Source: JANMZO01 sp031383405
GTDB taxonomy: Bacteria; Actinomycetota; Acidimicrobiia; Acidimicrobiales; JANYDT01
Length of the DNA stretch: 64,000 bases
Direction: 5' to 3'
NCBI GenBank assembly: GCA_031383405.1
Contig: JANMZO010000022.1
Location: forward strand, 13,451 to 77,450
Shown here: piece by piece, positions 46,784 to 55,560 of the stretch
Position numbering within the stretch: position 1 is the stretch's first letter
How the letters are laid out: each line of letters begins with the position of its first letter
The notes under the pieces: model-generated
What the model was told of the DNA's origin: nothing
Seen by the model: only the letters and a program-made list of their open reading frames with translations
Database searches by the model: none
Translations under genes and position numbers: made by a program

Positions 46784-46885
46784 ACCGAGTGGTGAACCAC
46801 GACCCCGGATGGGAGTTCGACGCCGCTTTGCCGATTCCGGAATCACGGTCCCAGGCTCGAAACGAGGTGGACCGGGTGCGCCGCT

Positions 46886-47512
46886 TCAGTCCTCACCGCA
46901 ACCTTCAGCTTCGTACCAACGCAACCGGCAGTCGCTTTCTGCGGGGTAGAAGAATTCCCCGCACCGCAGGGCCATCGATGACCAACAGGAGTCATCGAGG
47001 GCGAGGACGTCGACAAGGTCAACTCCGAGGCCGGCCAGTACCTGGCCCGCCGATCGCCAGTTCTGGTCCTCGAGTTCCTTGGCGCGCGCCGACGGCGGAG
47101 ATGGGGTCGACTGCGCAAGATCAGCGCCGGCGCCCAGTTTTCGTACGATGCCGAGGATGACAGCGGGTGTTGACCTCAGAGGGTTTCCGTCGGAAGCACT
47201 TGTGGCTTCGCCAATGACCCTCACGATCCGGTCGAGTTCATCGGCCGGAGCATTATGAACGGCCAACACGACCGTTGGCTCACGATTCCCGTCGAGAAAC
47301 AAGACGAGCACGCCCGACTCGAAACCTTCCGGGCGTGAAAGGTCAAGAGCATCGACGGCATCGAACGGGTCGTGGATTGGCCAGCGGGCGCTCTCGGTGT
47401 CGGGGCGGAGCGGTCCGCGTGCGTCGAGTTGATCGAGCCGAACCGGGGGAGTGGTGCCCACCTTGTTCGGACGGTGACGGCCGGGTGGGCGGTGGAAACG
47501 TTGGGCAGCCAT
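46886..47512 (-). CDS. Hypothetical protein
   Basis: 208-residue soluble protein with no family I recognise. A polar N-terminal tail of about 40 residues precedes a likely alpha/beta core: SGVLVLFLDGNREPTVVLAVHNAP, then DELDRIVRVIGEATSA and VILGIVRKLGAG, and GQVLAGLGVDLVDVLALDDSCW near the end. The alternation of hydrophobic strands and helices suggests a compact domain repeated twice. An AAAGGGG ribosome-binding site precedes ATG 47512. It is upstream of the UvrD2-like gene on the same strand, 184 bp from its start, and may be co-transcribed, though that helicase has its own -10 box. Codon use resembles the neighbours, so it is very likely a real gene. Confidence 0.7.
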   Translation of the reverse strand: MAAQRFHRPPGRHRPNKVGTTPPVRLDQLDARGPLRPDTESARWPIHDPFDAVDALDLSRPEGFESGVLVLFLDGNREPTVVLAVHNAPADELDRIVRVIGEATSASDGNPLRSTPAVILGIVRKLGAGADLAQSTPSPPSARAKELEDQNWRSAGQVLAGLGVDLVDVLALDDSCWSSMALRCGEFFYPAESDCRLRWYEAEGCGED

Positions 47513-47719
47513 GGCGCGCCCCTTTCACTGGGTTCGAACGCGCGCAGCCGCAAGGCCGGTGGCGTGTCGTTTTGTGAAGGGGGAAGCGGAAGCACGAGGC
47601 GACGCTGCCAAGCTAAACGAGGGGGTGTGACCATCCGCAAAACTGCCCGTTTTGGGGATGGTTCTTGCGGCACCCGTACCGAAAGCATCCCCAAAGGCTC
47701 GGGCCCGGGTAGCAGTGAG

Positions 47720-48625
47720 CTATGCGGCGCCGACGGTTGACGAGGCCGCGTGCGACGCGATGTGCCCGGTCAAGGCGGGCCACAGGGGGTCGGGGAGGTC
47801 GTGACCCATATCTTCGATGAGCTCCAGCCGGGCACCCGGAACGAGTTCGGCTGTGCGGTGGCCACCCGACAACGTGATGAGTGTGTCGTCGAGCCCGTGG
47901 ATCACAAGCGTCGGAACGTTGAGCGAACGCAGTGCATCGGCTCGTGAGCCTGAGGCCACGATCGCTCCGAGTTGGCGAGCGGCACCCTCCGGGTAGAAGG
48001 AACGGTCGAAGGACTCTCCGGCGCGGGCCCGGATCGCGTCGAGGTCGCGGTACTTCTTCGACATCCAGATGGTCCACGAGTCGACCGCCGACTGCACGTA
48101 CGCGTCGCGCTCGGTCGGCGAAGGCGCCAACAACGCCGCTTGTACTTCGGGCGATGACTGCCCGTACTCAACCTCGCCGGTCATCGACATGATCGAGGTG
48201 AGCGAGAGGCAACGTTCGGGATGTTCGATTGCCATCGTCTGAACGATCATCCCGCCCATCGACGCGCCAACGATATGCGCACGTTGTATCCCCAGATTGT
48301 CGAGCACCGACCACGCGTCGTCGGCCATGTGGGAGAGGGTGTAAGGGACCTGGTCGGCCACAAGTTCCGGGCGGTTGAGCATCACCGCAGTAAGGATCAG
48401 GTCCATGTCAACGGCGACGCCGTCGTGTTTCGTAGAAAGACCGCAGTCACGATTGTCGAAGCGGATGACGTGGTGGCCCGCGTCGGCGAGTTGCCGACAG
48501 AACCCGACCGGCCAGCCCGTCATTTGAGCGGTGTACCCCATGACCAGAAGCATTGGACTCCCCTTGGGGGAGCCGAACGTGTCATATTCGAGGGTGATTC
48601 CGGCTGGGTTCGTAAACGAAGGCAT
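47720..48625 (-). CDS. Alpha/beta hydrolase
   Basis: Single-domain hydrolase of 301 residues. FDTFGSPKGSPMLLVMGYTAQMTGW leads to the oxyanion region, and the nucleophile elbow is HIVGASMGGMIVQ (Ser). The acid lies in VIHGLDDTLI and the catalytic His in IEDMGHDLPDPLWPAL. Together these form a complete triad. The pattern FCRQLADAGHHVIRFDNRDCGLST is typical of the subgroup that includes esterases and haloperoxidase-like enzymes. ATG 48625 lies 7 nt after a TAGTCT box, suggesting its own leaderless transcript. The substrate is unknown. Confidence 0.9.
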   Translation of the reverse strand: MPSFTNPAGITLEYDTFGSPKGSPMLLVMGYTAQMTGWPVGFCRQLADAGHHVIRFDNRDCGLSTKHDGVAVDMDLILTAVMLNRPELVADQVPYTLSHMADDAWSVLDNLGIQRAHIVGASMGGMIVQTMAIEHPERCLSLTSIMSMTGEVEYGQSSPEVQAALLAPSPTERDAYVQSAVDSWTIWMSKKYRDLDAIRARAGESFDRSFYPEGAARQLGAIVASGSRADALRSLNVPTLVIHGLDDTLITLSGGHRTAELVPGARLELIEDMGHDLPDPLWPALTGHIASHAASSTVGAA

Positions 48626-48632
48626 GCCTACC

Positions 48633-48638
48633 AGACTA
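48633..48638 (-). promoter_or_regulatory. Candidate leaderless -10 box of the alpha/beta hydrolase gene
   Basis: On the minus strand TAGTCT is followed by 7 nt and ATG 48625. Confidence 0.5.
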
Positions 48639-48701
48639 CCGAAGCGAAGTCTGCCACCCGTCCAAGTCGCTTTCGAGGAAGCAGTCCGACGACGCGGCGG
48701 G

Positions 48702-50822
48702 TCACGTCGTGATTTCTTTCAGGAAGGCGCAGACTTCGCCCAGGTCGCGCGAACGACGCATCGGTGGAAGCGCCTGGAGCAGGTCGTAACGGTACGACCT
48801 GGCGGTGTTCAGGCGGGGATCGAGAACGGCGACGACGCCGCGGTCAGTTGACGTGCGAATGAGGCGGCCCGCTCCCTGGGCCAGCATCATCGACGCACGG
48901 GGAAGATCAATGAGCCGGAACGCGGCGTCGCCGACCCGTTCACGGCGGGCGACGAGAAGGGGTTCATCGGGCCGGGCGAAGGGGAGCTTGTCGATGATCA
49001 CGAGGCTGAGCGCGCGGCCGGGAACATCGATGCCCTGCCAGAATCCCATGGTGGCGAAAAGGCAGCTCGTTTCATCTTCGGAGAAGGCCTTGATGAGTGC
49101 CGGTTTGGGCAGATCGCTCTGCGTCAGGATTCGGAACGGAAGTTTGGGCTTCACATCGCTGAGCGCCTCCGCGGCAGCGCGCATGGCTTTCCATGAGGTA
49201 AAAAGTGCGAGCGTTCGGCCCCCCGCCGCTTCCATAAGCGCACGTATTTCTTTGTGAGTTGCTGCTTCGAAGCTGGCAGAGCGTGGGTCTGGCATGGTGA
49301 CGGCGCAGTACAACATGCCCTGGCTTCCGTAGTCGAACGGGCTGCCGACATCGAGGATCGCGGTCGAGTCTTTAGGAAGCCCGAGTCGCAGACTGAGATT
49401 CGATCGAATGGTTGCGCTCGTGAGGATTGCGGTTGTGGAACTCCACGTCGTGAGAGAAAGCGTCGATGCGACGTCGACCGGCGCGATTCGCAGGACCGGG
49501 CCCCGCGTGCTCGAAGCCCCTTCCACCCACGCAACACGGTCCTCCGCGTAGTCGCTGCTCGGCTGCTGCGTCGCCGCTTCTGTTCGCCCGCCGTCGGGAG
49601 CTCCAGAATCCTCGCCGTGGTCTGATGACGACCCGAGAGCGCGCCGTTCGTTCGGATTCGTCCCGAGTTCCGACGCAATGAGCAACTCTTCGGCAAGGCC
49701 GGTGGCGGCCTGGACCGCCCGGAGCTTCTTCGGGCCTAGACCACCGGGCGCGTTGTCGTCGATCATTCGGAGAAGCGACATCGCCTTGTTGACGCGCTGG
49801 ATTGCGGTCACGAGTGCCTGACGGATCGGCTCTTCGGCGCCCGGCCCCCGCACCAGACGCTGTCCCGAGTACGGCGTGAGCGCACTTTCGATCTGGGTTC
49901 CGGCGTCGATCAGATCGACGCTTGCGTCGGCATCGACAATGACCTGGCGAAGGCGGGAGGCAAGGAACGCGAACCGTCCGGCCGAGATCTCGATGGCGAA
50001 GCTGTCGGACATGATGTCTTCGACTTCATGCGCTTCGTCGAAGATCACGACGTCGTGTTCCGGAAGCACGTAACCGCCGCTGCGGACGTGCTGTCCGTAC
50101 AGGTGGGTGTTGACGACGATCACGTCGGCGTCGGCGGCCCGGGCTCTTGCTCTTTCCGCAAAGCATCCTTCGCCGCTCGGACATTTCGCCGCGCCGGGAC
50201 ACTCTCCGGCGCTGACGCTGACCGCCGACCAGGCCGGTCCGAGGGGTTCGAACGAGAGCTCAGCCCGGTCGCCAATTTCGGTATCTTGAGCCCAGTCGAT
50301 CAGCGCGTCGATCTGCTCGAGTACCTTCGCCCCGTCGAAACGACGCGAGGTCTCGCCATCGTCGAGGAGCTGCATTTGCTGTTTCGGGCCCTGCAATTCG
50401 GCTGCCTTTTGCACACAGAAGTAGTTGCTGCGACCTTTCAGCAGTGCGAATGTGAACGGTACGTCAAGATGTTCGGCCAAGAAGGGGAGGTCCTTGGCGG
50501 CGAGCTGATCCTGAAGAGCTTTGGTCGCAGTCGAGACCACCACCGTGGCTCCCGAGATGATCGCCGGAACCAGGTAGCCCAACGACTTTCCGGTGCCGGT
50601 CCCGGCTTGGATGATGAGGTGCCCGCTGTTGGCGATCGCCTTCGCCACGGCAACGGCCATCGTGCGCTGCCCCTCACGGACCTCGCCGCCTCCGGGTAGG
50701 GCCGCGGTAACTTTGGCCAGGGCATCGGTGACCGCGGAACCGTCGTCGGGGTTGTCGGGTGGTCCGTCGGGTTTGCCGTCAGTCGGCACGGGGCGCGCGT
50801 TGCTGTCGGACGAGTAGCTCAT
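48702..50822 (-). CDS. DinG/XPD-family ATP-dependent DNA helicase
   Basis: Superfamily 2 helicase of about 706 residues. Walker A is QAGTGTGKSLGYLVP and motif II FDEAHEVEDIMS. Four Cys between them (one in SNYFC, three in ECPGAAKCPSGEGCF) fit the iron-sulfur cluster of the XPD/DinG group. Motif V/VI regions are FWQGIDVPGRALS and QGAGRLIRTSTDRG. The first 30 residues are Asp/Pro/Gly-rich and disordered. ATG 50822 is preferred; a TAGCGT box (minus strand, 50833-50838) lies 10 nt upstream. It is divergent from uppS across a 50-bp palindrome. Role in repair of R-loops or damaged forks is inferred from the family. Confidence 0.92.
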   Translation of the reverse strand: MSYSSDSNARPVPTDGKPDGPPDNPDDGSAVTDALAKVTAALPGGGEVREGQRTMAVAVAKAIANSGHLIIQAGTGTGKSLGYLVPAIISGATVVVSTATKALQDQLAAKDLPFLAEHLDVPFTFALLKGRSNYFCVQKAAELQGPKQQMQLLDDGETSRRFDGAKVLEQIDALIDWAQDTEIGDRAELSFEPLGPAWSAVSVSAGECPGAAKCPSGEGCFAERARARAADADVIVVNTHLYGQHVRSGGYVLPEHDVVIFDEAHEVEDIMSDSFAIEISAGRFAFLASRLRQVIVDADASVDLIDAGTQIESALTPYSGQRLVRGPGAEEPIRQALVTAIQRVNKAMSLLRMIDDNAPGGLGPKKLRAVQAATGLAEELLIASELGTNPNERRALGSSSDHGEDSGAPDGGRTEAATQQPSSDYAEDRVAWVEGASSTRGPVLRIAPVDVASTLSLTTWSSTTAILTSATIRSNLSLRLGLPKDSTAILDVGSPFDYGSQGMLYCAVTMPDPRSASFEAATHKEIRALMEAAGGRTLALFTSWKAMRAAAEALSDVKPKLPFRILTQSDLPKPALIKAFSEDETSCLFATMGFWQGIDVPGRALSLVIIDKLPFARPDEPLLVARRERVGDAAFRLIDLPRASMMLAQGAGRLIRTSTDRGVVAVLDPRLNTARSYRYDLLQALPPMRRSRDLGEVCAFLKEITT

Positions 50823-50832
50823 GGGGACCAAG

Positions 50833-50838
50833 ACGCTA
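50833..50838 (-). promoter_or_regulatory. Candidate -10 box of the DinG-like gene
   Basis: On the minus strand TAGCGT lies 10 nt before ATG 50822, giving a near-leaderless transcript. Confidence 0.35.
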
Positions 50839-50880
50839 GCCCCCGTCCGCCGAGAGCCGGCGCCGGTTCCGCTGAATCCG

Positions 50881-50930
50881 GTTTATGTCCACGGTTTGAC
50901 ATGTATACGACGCGAACTGTGGACATAAAC
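50881..50930. repeat. 50-bp palindrome, family 2, copy 1
   Basis: Outer arms GTTTATGTCCAC and GTGGACATAAAC are perfect complements; pairing extends to 16 bp with one G-T wobble. The inner 18 nt contain GACATGTATACGACGCG. It lies in the divergent region between the DinG-like gene and uppS. Two further copies occur at 53957-54068. Confidence 0.9.
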
Positions 50931-51026
50931 GCCGAGAGCCGGCCCGGGCGACACCAGAATTGTGGAGGATTTGTGGAGGTTTCCGAAGCGGGGTGCCCGC
51001 GGCACGGCAAAACGCGTCGGGGCCGC

Positions 51027-51032
51027 TAACGT
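51027..51032 (+). promoter_or_regulatory. Candidate leaderless -10 box of uppS
   Basis: TAACGT is followed by 7 nt and ATG 51040. It supports that start over the in-frame start at 50962. Confidence 0.5.
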
Positions 51033-51039
51033 CAGAGGA

Positions 51040-51798
51040 ATGCGGTCGCCATTCCCTTCGACGCTTCCTCCCGGTATCGATTCGTCATATCTACCTCGAC
51101 ACATCGCCTGCGTGATGGATGGGAACGGGCGCTGGGCCACTCGCCGTGGTCTACCCCGAACCGACGGTCACGCTGCGGGAGAGGAAGCACTGTTCGATGC
51201 GGTGGAGGGAGCGCTTGAACTTCGGGCTGAGTGGTTCACCGTCTATGCGTTCTCGACGGAGAACTGGAAGCGCCCGATCGACGAAGTGCGTTTCCTCATG
51301 CACTTCAACGAGTCGATTCTCGTTCGGCGTCGCGACGAACTCAACGATCTGGGCGTCCGGGTTCGTTTCATCGGTCGTCGTAACTGGCGCGTGCCGGGTC
51401 GGTTGATCAAGCAGATCGAAGCGGCGGAGGACCTCACGCGCAAGAACCGTCGGATGACGCTGTCGTTCGCGTTCAACTATGGCGGACGAGCTGAATTGGT
51501 CGATGCCGTGCAGCGGATCATCGGAGACCGGGTCCCGGCCAACAAGATCGACGACAGGTTGATTTCGAAGTACCTCTACGCACCCGATATGCCTGACCCC
51601 GACCTCATGATCCGGACCTCGGGGGAATACCGCACGTCGAACTTCCTCCTGTGGCAGTTGGCCTATTCCGAGCTTGTGTTCACCGAGGTGTTGTGGCCCG
51701 ACTTCCGTCGCAAAGACCTGTTCGACGCCGTGAAGGAGTTTCAGGCCCGGGAGCGCCGCTTTGGTGGCGTAGAAGCAGCGAACACCGCAGGTTCGTGA
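51040..51798 (+). CDS. uppS: Isoprenyl (decaprenyl/undecaprenyl) diphosphate synthase, cis type
   Basis: Makes the long cis-polyprenyl diphosphate carrier for cell-wall precursors. It has 252 residues. HIACVMDGNGRWATRRGLPR holds the catalytic Asp, then GHAAGEEAL, YAFSTENWKRP and FAFNYGGRAE. MIRTSGEYRTSNFLLWQLAY and ELVFTEVLWPDF complete the family pattern. ATG 51040 lies 7 nt after TAACGT. The stop overlaps recO (GTGA); uppS beside recO is the usual actinobacterial pair. Product chain length cannot be decided. Confidence 0.95.
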   Translation: MRSPFPSTLPPGIDSSYLPRHIACVMDGNGRWATRRGLPRTDGHAAGEEALFDAVEGALELRAEWFTVYAFSTENWKRPIDEVRFLMHFNESILVRRRDELNDLGVRVRFIGRRNWRVPGRLIKQIEAAEDLTRKNRRMTLSFAFNYGGRAELVDAVQRIIGDRVPANKIDDRLISKYLYAPDMPDPDLMIRTSGEYRTSNFLLWQLAYSELVFTEVLWPDFRRKDLFDAVKEFQARERRFGGVEAANTAGS

Positions 51799-52514
51799 GC
51801 CTCTACCGCTGCGAAGGCATTGTTCTGCGCACCTACAAACTGGGTGAAGCAGACCGTATAATAAGTGTGCTCACGAATACGCACGGCAAGGTCCGTGGAG
51901 TCGCCAAAGGTGTACGGAAAACGAAGAGCCGCATCGGCGCCCGGCTCGAACCGACATCGTATGTGGCGCTGCTTCTGTACAAGGGGCGGGGTGATCTCGA
52001 CACGATCAGTCAGGCCGATTCGTTGGAGCAGTACAAGACAATCCGTGAAGACCTCGACCGCATCACCCACGCAACGGCGATGCTTGAAGCCGCCGACATT
52101 GTCAGCATTGAAGGTCAGGTTGACCAGCGTCTGTTTGAGATGCTTCTCGGCGCCCTGCGTCAACTCAACAAACAGGACTCGCCGCTACTGGTTCCGGCGT
52201 TCTTTTGGAAGCTATTGGCCCACGAAGGCTATGAACCCTCGCTCGACGAATGCGTGCGGTGCGGGTCGCCCGACGATCTGGTCGGCTTCGATCCAGCCGC
52301 CGGAGGCGTGACCTGCAAAGCCTGCACGATCGGTTCACGGATGAGCTACGACGCACACCAACTGATGCGAGAGATTCTCGGCGGACGCCTGTCGCGGGCG
52401 CTCCAGGAACCGATGAGCGCCACTACGCATGAGGTTGAGCGGCTCGCGACGATTTCTCTAGAACACCATCTCGAGCGTCGTCTGAAGGCCGGTCGTCTGC
52501 TGGATCGTGGCTGA
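51795..52514 (+). CDS. recO: DNA repair protein RecO
   Basis: Mediator that loads RecA with RecR in gap repair. It has 239 residues. The N-terminal OB fold begins YRCEGIVLRTYKLGEADRII, with GKVRGVAKGVRKTKSRIGARLEP next. The zinc-binding region in the C-terminal half has Cys pairs in DECVRCG and VTCKACTIG. GTG 51795 overlaps the uppS stop; a longer frame from 51651 lies within uppS and lacks homology. Identification is secure. Confidence 0.94.
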   Translation: MSLYRCEGIVLRTYKLGEADRIISVLTNTHGKVRGVAKGVRKTKSRIGARLEPTSYVALLLYKGRGDLDTISQADSLEQYKTIREDLDRITHATAMLEAADIVSIEGQVDQRLFEMLLGALRQLNKQDSPLLVPAFFWKLLAHEGYEPSLDECVRCGSPDDLVGFDPAAGGVTCKACTIGSRMSYDAHQLMREILGGRLSRALQEPMSATTHEVERLATISLEHHLERRLKAGRLLDRG

Positions 52515-52631
52515 AGCGACGGTGTGCCCCGCCGCGTCGGGCAGACTGATTGGCGGACTGAATCGGTGACCGATTGATGATGCCCCCGGCAGGCATGAAC
52601 GGTGCCTACCTGAATCAAGTTTTGAGCGGTC

Positions 52632-53930
52632 TTGGCCGATGAAAGAGCCGGAGGTTCGGCCGTGCACAATGGATTCCACTCAGCCCGTCCACATCGAAAG
52701 CGGCGGTGGTTGTCGGTCTCGCTCGCTGTTGGTTTGGGTGCGGGTATCGGCACGGCAGGCTCGGCCGACGCCGTGGCCCGTCGAACGAGTCGAAGGGTTC
52801 CGCTTCGCAGCACCACGACCACGCGATTGCCCCTGAACGTTACGAGCACCGCAACGCCGACGAAGGCCCCGCAGGTAACGACCCGACCTCCGACAATCCC
52901 GCCGGCGACTACGCCGCTGCTACCAATCCCACCTTCGACAACGCCGCCTCCGACCACCCCCTCTCCGACCACGGTGACCACGGTGACCCCGGTGACCCCG
53001 ATCGGTACCCCACCTCCGACAACCCCACCTCCGACAACCCGACCTCCGAGAACGCCGGTGACCACATCACCCCCACCCGCGACGAGCAGCAGCCTGGGTT
53101 CCTCCGTCGGCGGATGCGCCGTGAGGCCGCCGACGGATCCGTGGAATCAGGACATACGTGCACTTAGTATTCACCCGCAGTCGGCGACTTGGGTCTCGTC
53201 TATCAACGGCGGGAGTGTGCGCAACGTGCATCCCGACTTCGGCTCCAATCCCGACTACGGCATACCGGTCACCGTGGTTGGAATGAATCAACCGCCCGTG
53301 CCGATTGCCTTCACCGACTATGGCGACGAAAGCGATCCCGGACCTTACCCGATCCCGGTCAACGCCAGGGTCGAAGCTGGGAGCGACCGTCATGTCGTCG
53401 TGGTCCAGCAGGGTTCGTGCAAGCTGTACGAGTTGTACAGCGCGTCGTACGCGAACGGAGTGTGGCGAGCCGGTTCCGGTGCGGTGTGGGATCTCAATAC
53501 CAGTTCCATGCGACCCGCCGGGTGGACGTCGGCTGACGCCGCCGGGCTCCCGATCCTCCCCGGGCTTGTGCGCTATGACGAGGTGAAGAGTGGCGTCATC
53601 AACCACGCGCTGCGGGTCACTGTCTCAGCTACTCAGCGCGCATACATTCTCCCCGCGTCGCACTTCGCCGGCAAGTCTGATCCGAAGCTCCCCCCGATGG
53701 GTGCCCGCATCCGGCTTCGGGCCGACTTCGATATCAGCGGCTACAACGGCGATTCACTGGTGATCCTCACCGCCATGAAACGCTACGGTCTGATCATCGC
53801 TGACAACGGCAGTTCCTGGTTCATCACCGGGGAGACGAACACGCGTTGGAACAACGACGACCTTAACCAGTTGAAGCGGGTTCCCGGCACCGCCTTCGAG
53901 GTCGTCGACTCCGGCCCGTTGCACAGCTGA
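52632..53930 (+). CDS. Secreted protein with Thr/Pro-rich linker and an uncharacterised C-terminal domain
   Basis: Exported protein of 432 residues of unknown function. A basic n-region and hydrophobic core (WLSVSLAVGLGAGIGTAG) form a signal peptide ending near ADA. Residues about 60-155 are a Thr/Pro linker, partly coded by 15-bp repeats. The C-terminal domain of about 270 residues is well ordered: PTDPWNQDIRALSIHPQSA, HPDFGSNPDYGIPVTVV, GSDRHVVVVQQGSCKLYELY, GWTSADAAGLPILPGLVRYDEV and GLIIADNGSSWFITGE. I recall similar secreted proteins annotated only as hypothetical in many bacteria. The start is TTG 52632 or GTG 52662. It stands alone downstream of recO, and its 3' end converges with an FAD oxidoreductase. 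Confidence 0.8.
   Translation: MADERAGGSAVHNGFHSARPHRKRRWLSVSLAVGLGAGIGTAGSADAVARRTSRRVPLRSTTTTRLPLNVTSTATPTKAPQVTTRPPTIPPATTPLLPIPPSTTPPPTTPSPTTVTTVTPVTPIGTPPPTTPPPTTRPPRTPVTTSPPPATSSSLGSSVGGCAVRPPTDPWNQDIRALSIHPQSATWVSSINGGSVRNVHPDFGSNPDYGIPVTVVGMNQPPVPIAFTDYGDESDPGPYPIPVNARVEAGSDRHVVVVQQGSCKLYELYSASYANGVWRAGSGAVWDLNTSSMRPAGWTSADAAGLPILPGLVRYDEVKSGVINHALRVTVSATQRAYILPASHFAGKSDPKLPPMGARIRLRADFDISGYNGDSLVILTAMKRYGLIIADNGSSWFITGETNTRWNNDDLNQLKRVPGTAFEVVDSGPLHS
53007..53051. repeat. 15-bp tandem repeat in the Thr/Pro linker
   Basis: Units ACCCCACCTCCGACA at 53007 and 53022, and ACCCGACCTCCGAGA at 53037, within the linker of the secreted protein, encoding a TPPPT-type repeat. Confidence 0.85.
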
Positions 53931-53956
53931 AACGACCAGTAATCGTCAAGGCGTCG

Positions 53957-54006
53957 GTTTATGTCCACGTTTTGACATGTATGCAGTGCGAACTGTGGAC
54001 ATGAAC
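53957..54006. repeat. 50-bp palindrome, family 2, copy 2
   Basis: Arms GTTTATGTCCAC and GTGGACATGAAC with one wobble difference from copy 1; the inner part TTTGACATGTATGCAGTGCG is nearly the same as in copy 1. It lies 27 nt after the secreted-protein gene. Together with copy 3 it forms a 62-bp direct repeat. Confidence 0.9.
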
Positions 54007-54018
54007 GTGACGGCGTCG

Positions 54019-54068
54019 GTTTATGTCCACGTTTTGACATGTATGCAGTGCGCACTGCGGATTCAGAG
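54019..54068. repeat. 50-bp palindrome, family 2, copy 3 (right arm eroded)
   Basis: Identical to copy 2 for its first 35 bases, but its right arm reads CTGCGGATTCAG and overlaps the stop end of the FAD oxidoreductase gene, so the stem is weakened. Confidence 0.85.
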
Positions 54069-55436
54069 ATAGCGGACGCCCTGGCGGTCGAGTTCTGCGT
54101 GGACGGCGCTCAGGGCGATGTCGTTCAGCTCGCGACCTGAACGGATCGATTGGGCCGCGGCGATGCCGGCCCCCTGACCGGCCACGGCACAGCACGCCAT
54201 GTTGCGGGTGGCGGCGTGGGCGATTCGGTCGCCTCCGATAGCGCGCCCGGTCACGAGCAGACCCTTGACCGACTTGGGCAGCATCGACCGGTACGGGACG
54301 TGCATGTACCGACCGGTGGTTGGCAGTATCAGCACGCCGTAACCGTCGATGAACTCGGGGTAGATCCCAATCGTGTCGTCGAAGCGACCTTCGTGGCGCA
54401 CGTCGGCCTCGGTCATGTTGTACTCGGCATCGATCTTGCGGGTGTCGCGTATCCCGATCGTCATGCCGAAATTCCGCAAGCGCGCATTGGAACAACCTGG
54501 GGTGTAGCGGCGGAGCGCTTCGATTGCGAACATCGTCTGACGACGGCCTTCGATCTCAAACTTCGTCATGCTGTCGGGGTCGGTGCCGTCGCATTCGGCC
54601 AAATGTACGAGGTTCATGTAGGTGAGCTCGCCGGTATCGTGCATAGCCCCCCAGGTACCCGAGATCGTGTTGAGGTGGGCTGGGATTACGCCCTCGCGGA
54701 TGGCCTGTGCGAAGGGCTTGCCGAGAAACGGGGAAAACATGTCGTCTTCCTTGCCCGATGTTTCGATCTGCCATTCACCCGTGGCCCAGTCGGCGTAGGT
54801 CTGCGGGTCATCGTGGACGCCCTGCATGAAGGCCCGCTTGTCGACCCCGGCGAGGTGAAACATCACCGACGCCGCCTGCATCTGCTCGACGGGAGTCGTC
54901 ATGGTGGGAGTACCGGCGCGGTACGCGACGTCGGCGTCGCCGGTCGCGTCGATCACGATCCGCGCCAGGAGCGCTTCGCGGCCGGCTTTCGATTCGGTGA
55001 TGATTCCCGTGATCCGGTCGCCTTCGACGATGGGAGAGGCGAAGGCCCGGTGCAGCATTGGCTTGACACCGGCTTCCTCCACGAGTCGATCGGCGACGAC
55101 CTTGAATCCCTCCGCATCGATCTCATGCGACAGCGATTGGCTTTCCGGAACCGCAGCGCCCATGGTCTTCGCCCGCTCTTCGAACTCCCAGCCGATTCCG
55201 CCCGCTTCGACGGTTTCCTCGTGCCGGTACCAGGCGAAACCTTCCACTCCAACTGTCGTGATGTTGCCCCCGAAACAGCCGAAGCGCTCAACGAGAGTGA
55301 CCTCGACCCCGGCGCGGGCCGCAGCAAGCGCGGCGGCCAGCCCTCCCGGGCCGGAACCGACGACGAGAACGTCGGTAGTGTGAACGACATCGATCTGACG
55401 GGCCGGTTCGGTAATGGTAGAGCGACGTGAGGCCAT
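54063..55436 (-). CDS. FAD-dependent oxidoreductase
   Basis: Flavoprotein of 457 residues. The dinucleotide-binding motif VLVVGSGPGGLAAALAAARAG begins near residue 23 and is followed by VTLVERFGCFGGN, which places it in the FAD-dependent oxidoreductase group with a conserved Cys next to the flavin. The second FAD contact is IDATGDADVAYRAG, and the C-terminal VTGRAIGGDRIAHAATRNMACCAVAGQGAG region closes the site. Members act on varied small molecules; the substrate is not deducible. ATG 55436 has a TACGCT box 10 nt upstream. It is divergent from malate synthase G. Confidence 0.88.
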   Translation of the reverse strand: MASRRSTITEPARQIDVVHTTDVLVVGSGPGGLAAALAAARAGVEVTLVERFGCFGGNITTVGVEGFAWYRHEETVEAGGIGWEFEERAKTMGAAVPESQSLSHEIDAEGFKVVADRLVEEAGVKPMLHRAFASPIVEGDRITGIITESKAGREALLARIVIDATGDADVAYRAGTPTMTTPVEQMQAASVMFHLAGVDKRAFMQGVHDDPQTYADWATGEWQIETSGKEDDMFSPFLGKPFAQAIREGVIPAHLNTISGTWGAMHDTGELTYMNLVHLAECDGTDPDSMTKFEIEGRRQTMFAIEALRRYTPGCSNARLRNFGMTIGIRDTRKIDAEYNMTEADVRHEGRFDDTIGIYPEFIDGYGVLILPTTGRYMHVPYRSMLPKSVKGLLVTGRAIGGDRIAHAATRNMACCAVAGQGAGIAAAQSIRSGRELNDIALSAVHAELDRQGVRYL

Positions 55437-55560
55437 ATCGCCGTTCAGCGTATCGGTGTACCGGGGATCCGTCCGTCCACCCTAAGATCCTCGGCGATCA
55501 TCGGGTGTGCCCGCAGGGGACCGAACACGACCGAATAGGAACGGATCAGAAGGATTCAGA

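Noticed and set aside
47520..47545. GGTTCGAAC string resembling a tRNA T-loop
   Set aside because: The flanking bases cannot form a 5-bp T-stem on either strand, and no anticodon arm or acceptor stem is present.
50881..50930. DnaA boxes or an origin in the GTTTATGTCCAC palindromes
   Set aside because: The arms resemble TTATCCACA only partly, there is no cluster of boxes and no dnaA/dnaN neighbourhood.
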